Part shown: piece after piece, positions 61,392 to 64,000 of the stretch
How positions within the stretch are numbered: the stretch's first letter is position 1
Layout: each line of letters starts with the position of its first letter
Assembly (NCBI RefSeq): GCF_029360775.1
Contig: NZ_JARKMZ010000028.1
Coordinates: forward strand, 1 to 64,000
Direction of reading: 5' to 3'
Length of the DNA: 64,000 nt
Source: Daejeonella sp. H1SJ63
GTDB lineage: Bacteria; Bacteroidota; Bacteroidia; Sphingobacteriales; Sphingobacteriaceae
The notes under the pieces: model-generated
What the model saw: only the letters and a program-made list of their open reading frames with translations
What the model was told of the DNA's origin: nothing
Database searches by the model: none
Position numbers and translations under genes: made by a program

Positions 61392-62756
61392 ATGAAAATA
61401 CAGCAGCTAATAGATAAATACCATGTTGCAGCTCCCCGTTACACCAGTTATCCTACTGTTCCTTACTGGGATGCAGCTGCTCCGGATATAGAAAAGTGGA
61501 AAGAATCAGTTGCGTTTTCCTTCAAACAAAGTAATGCCGGTAATGGGATAAGTTTATATGTTCATTTACCTTTTTGCGAAAGTCTTTGCACTTATTGTGG
61601 CTGCAATACCAGAATAACCAGGAATCATCAGGTTGAAGATCCATATATTCATGCCGTTCTTAAAGAGTGGAAATTATATCTTCAGGTATTTGCTGAGAAG
61701 CCAATTATCAGGGAAATTCATCTTGGGGGAGGAACTCCGACATTTTTCGCCCCTCATAATCTTAAGCTTCTTATAAATGGTTTAATGGCAGATTCAGTGC
61801 TTCATCCTGATGCCGAATTTAGCTTTGAAGCTCATCCCAATAATACAAGTGATGATCATCTGCAAACTCTTTTTGATCTTGGTTTCAGGCGTTTAAGTTT
61901 GGGCATACAGGATTTTGATCTTAAAGTACAGAAGATCATTAACCGTATTCAAAGTTTTGAACAGGTAAAACATGTTACCGAAAAGGCACGTGAAATTGGC
62001 TATAGCTCGATTAATTTTGATCTGATTTATGGTTTGCCTTTACAAACTTATGAGGGCCTGAGTGAGACTATTCTACAGGTTGGGAAACTAATGCCTGACC
62101 GCATTGCATTTTACAGTTATGCGCATGTTCCATGGATAAAACCAGGGCAGAGAAGTTTTACAGAGGATGATCTTCCTTCAGTAGCAGAAAAGCAGAGATT
62201 ATATGAACTTGGTCGTGAAATGTTTACCTCCATGGGTTATGAAGAAATCGGGATGGATCATTTTGCTCTGAATACTGATAGTCTTTATCTGGCCGAGCAA
62301 TCAGGAAAGCTACATCGTAATTTCATGGGATATACCCATCAGTATACTCAACTGATGATCGGTTTGGGAGTATCTTCGATCAGTGACAGCTGGTTTGCAT
62401 TTGCTCAGAATGTGAAGAAAGTAGAAGAATATCTCGATTTGGTGGGTAAAGGTCAGATACCGGTTTTTAAAGGCCATCAGCTTACCGGGGAAGATTTATT
62501 GATCCGCAAACATATTCTGAATCTGATGTGTAAAGGCAAAACGGAGTGGGATGCTTCAGAACCATTAAATGAGTCGCTGCAAGCAGGAATTGAACGGGCA
62601 AGGACTCTGGAAGAAGATGGACTTTGCGAAATTGGATTAAACAGCCTGACTGTAACACCTCTCGGTAAACGTTTTCTGAGAAATATCTGTATGGCTCTTG
62701 ATGCCCGTCTGTGGGCTGAACAACCTGAAACACAGTTATTCAGTATGGCCGGATAG
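61392..62756 (+). CDS. hemN: Oxygen-independent coproporphyrinogen III oxidase
   Basis: A 454-aa radical-SAM enzyme that makes protoporphyrinogen without O2. The cluster motif is CESLCTYCGC, with the further conserved HLGGGTPTF and SFEAHPNNT blocks. Length fits HemN, not the shorter HemW. It is 16 bp after ldhA, on the same strand, so the two are probably one operon. Haem supply at low oxygen would serve the cbb3 oxidase. Confidence 0.95.
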   Translation: MKIQQLIDKYHVAAPRYTSYPTVPYWDAAAPDIEKWKESVAFSFKQSNAGNGISLYVHLPFCESLCTYCGCNTRITRNHQVEDPYIHAVLKEWKLYLQVFAEKPIIREIHLGGGTPTFFAPHNLKLLINGLMADSVLHPDAEFSFEAHPNNTSDDHLQTLFDLGFRRLSLGIQDFDLKVQKIINRIQSFEQVKHVTEKAREIGYSSINFDLIYGLPLQTYEGLSETILQVGKLMPDRIAFYSYAHVPWIKPGQRSFTEDDLPSVAEKQRLYELGREMFTSMGYEEIGMDHFALNTDSLYLAEQSGKLHRNFMGYTHQYTQLMIGLGVSSISDSWFAFAQNVKKVEEYLDLVGKGQIPVFKGHQLTGEDLLIRKHILNLMCKGKTEWDASEPLNESLQAGIERARTLEEDGLCEIGLNSLTVTPLGKRFLRNICMALDARLWAEQPETQLFSMAG

Positions 62757-62788
62757 CCGGCCGGTTCAAGCTGAGCCTGATTGTTAAT

Positions 62789-63508
62789 TTAGCAAAATCT
62801 TGTATTTTTTGATTGGATGAGGGAACAAACTTCGACCCCATTATCCATTTTGGGCGGACTCAAATAAGGAATATCCAGATTCATGCCTCTCAGGATGAAC
62901 CAGGCTCCAAGGCAAAGCATAGCATAAGGAATAAGCTTGTTAATGCGTCTTCGAACTACCGGTCCGGCGAAGCCTGTACTTACCATCGCAATCATCATCA
63001 GCGGAAGTGTTCCAATTCCAAACCAGAACATATATTGTGCTGAGGATAGTACGTTGCCAGTATTTAAAGCACCTGCCAGAGCAAGATATACAAATCCACA
63101 GGGTAAAAATCCGTTCAGAATACCTGTAATTAAATGACCCGCCTTATGCTGAAGTGCGTAGGTAAGTACTTTGTTAAATGGTTGTACAAGTCCCGACAGC
63201 CAGTCGCGTTTACCAATGGATAATTTTAAAATTCTGGAACTTGCTGCTAAAACTATAAATACACCGGTTAAAATGCTGATACTTTGCTGCATTCCTGCAA
63301 GCCATAACTGTCTGCCGGCCAAACCAATGATCAGCCCAAGCAGGGTATAGGTCATAGTCCTGCCAAGGTTATAGATCAGTTTGTCAAAAACGATCATCCA
63401 GGCCTGTTTGTGAAAGCTGGGAACGGCAAATGCTAAGGGGCCGCACATGCCTATGCAATGGATGCTTCCGAATAATCCGGTGAAGAATGCCAGCTCGTTA
63501 TAACTCAT
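62789..63508 (-). CDS. TauE/SafE-type membrane protein, cbb3 assembly
   Basis: A 239-aa membrane protein with six helices. GSIHCIGMCGPLAF and NGFLPCGFVYLALAG are the typical CxxxC-containing helices of the sulfite-exporter/urease-accessory family, in the version found with cbb3 oxidase genes (CcoI/CcoS-linked, sometimes called heavy-metal transporter). The cysteine pair suggests copper handling. It follows the FixH gene by 31 bp. Confidence 0.85.
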   Translation of the reverse strand: MSYNELAFFTGLFGSIHCIGMCGPLAFAVPSFHKQAWMIVFDKLIYNLGRTMTYTLLGLIIGLAGRQLWLAGMQQSISILTGVFIVLAASSRILKLSIGKRDWLSGLVQPFNKVLTYALQHKAGHLITGILNGFLPCGFVYLALAGALNTGNVLSSAQYMFWFGIGTLPLMMIAMVSTGFAGPVVRRRINKLIPYAMLCLGAWFILRGMNLDIPYLSPPKMDNGVEVCSLIQSKNTRFC

Positions 63509-63539
63509 TACTTTAAATAATACCCTTCTGATACAAAAT

Positions 63540-63962
63540 CTACCGGATTATAATATCCTTTTCAAACATGTAACCTTTGCCTGAACTTTCCCATTCCAGC
63601 ATTACTTTCCAATGACCTCCTGTAAATTCGTTCAATGGAATGTCTGCTGTATTTCCCATTCCCGAATCCATACTAACGACTCTGTCTTTAGTTTGATCTG
63701 AAGGATGTAAAAAGCGGATATTTCCCTTCGCCGGATTTTTGAATGTTATTTTCAGGCTTTGACCAACACTGATTTCCGGTTCGGCTTTATCCACATTGAC
63801 CCTGCTTTTCCGGATATAATCTTTATCGTATTCAATTCCTTTCTGATAATAATTCTGGTCTACAAGATCATCCGAATCGCTTCGCATCATTAGTACTACA
63901 AGAGTAATGATGAAAGTCATGAAAGTGACCATTCCCAGTACAAGTTTTGTTCCCCAGTTCAT
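63540..63962 (-). CDS. fixH: FixH/CcoH-like protein
   Basis: A 140-aa protein with one N-terminal helix (LVLGMVTFMTFIITLVVLM) and a periplasmic beta-sandwich. DLVDQNYYQKGIEYDKDY and GGHWKVMLEWESSGKGY are typical FixH segments. FixH helps assemble the cbb3 oxidase. The preceding gene on the same strand is cut by the window edge. Confidence 0.88.
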   Translation of the reverse strand: MNWGTKLVLGMVTFMTFIITLVVLMMRSDSDDLVDQNYYQKGIEYDKDYIRKSRVNVDKAEPEISVGQSLKITFKNPAKGNIRFLHPSDQTKDRVVSMDSGMGNTADIPLNEFTGGHWKVMLEWESSGKGYMFEKDIIIR

Positions 63963-63963
63963 T

Positions 63964-63999
63964 TTATAAGTTTGGTGGTGCTATAAAATTGGTATTAAT
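63964..63999 (-). CDS. Partial upstream gene, C-terminal end
   Basis: Only the last 11 codons are visible on the minus strand, ending in the stop TAA 1 bp before the FixH start. The reading (INTNFIAPPNL) cannot be identified. In related genomes ccoG is often at this place; this is only a guess. Confidence 0.3.
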   Translation of the reverse strand: MNTNFIAPPNL

Positions 64000-64000
64000 C

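Noticed and set aside
1-64000. CRISPR array
   Set aside because: No regularly spaced repeats with unique spacers and no cas genes were seen.

Overview
The window reads as chromosome of a Bacteroidota bacterium, most likely a Pedobacter-like member of Sphingobacteriaceae. The evidence is Bacteroidota-type promoters (TTTG about 18-19 nt before TAnnTTTG), a type IX secretion gliding-type C-terminal domain, a lipoprotein clade II (Sec-type) NosZ, many SPII lipoproteins, and Tat-type secreted sugar enzymes. The species assignment is inference.

Layout. (1) 0.2-1.3 kb: a drug/metabolite transporter and a CAU-anticodon tRNA on the minus strand. (2) 1.26-8.11 kb: a genomic island bounded by a perfect 39-bp direct repeat that is the 5' half of that tRNA. 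It carries a hypothetical protein, a 0.6-kb non-coding stretch with a Y-shaped palindrome, a tight four-gene cluster (Dam-like adenine methyltransferase; a 794-aa protein with a PD-(D/E)XK-like N-terminus, a central DGQHR motif and a C-terminal HEPN-like RNxxxH motif; two small unknown proteins), a 100-nt nested palindrome and a RadC-type JAB protein. No complete recombinase is visible. I regard this as a candidate undescribed defence or modification module. (3) 8.3-19.7 kb: housekeeping and small-molecule genes (7TM-PAS histidine kinase, HAD phosphatase, proline dehydrogenase, S4 protein plus AroB, RidA-like protein, penicillin acylase family lipoprotein, hydrolase plus phosphoribosyltransferase) and a sialidase remnant.

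(4) 19.7-35.1 kb: a carbohydrate locus of almost entirely exported enzymes (xylose-isomerase-like TIM barrel, Gfo/Idh/MocA oxidoreductase, SUMF1-fold protein, PQQ-type sugar dehydrogenase, zinc alcohol dehydrogenase, amidohydrolase, GDSL hydrolase, parallel beta-helix protein, heparinase II/III-like lyase, beta-propeller, lactonase). It has no SusC/SusD pair in the window. A large PKD-repeat T9SS cargo follows (35.2-38.8 kb).

(5) 39.0-51.5 kb: nitrous oxide respiration. This comprises a NapH/NosR-like Fe-S membrane protein, a U32 (TrhP-like) protein with a coupled ferredoxin, a membrane protein, a Crp/Fnr regulator, a cytochrome c lipoprotein, nosZ, a membrane-NosL fusion, nosD, nosF, nosY, then hemerythrin and truncated haemoglobin genes that suggest NO handling. 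(6) 51.5-57.8 kb: fasciclin lipoprotein, a TIM-barrel-like protein, a Tyr1-like prephenate dehydrogenase, glycerol kinase and glycerol channel. (7) 58.0-64.0 kb: a low-oxygen module. A FixL-like PAS kinase is followed by a receiver domain fused directly to a Crp/Fnr protein, then D-lactate dehydrogenase with a Cys-rich tail and HemN. On the opposite strand are TauE/SafE-like and FixH proteins of a cbb3 oxidase assembly operon that continues beyond the window. TGAY-N4-ATCA sites near the nos genes and the fasciclin gene suggest that the Crp/Fnr proteins connect regions 5 to 7.
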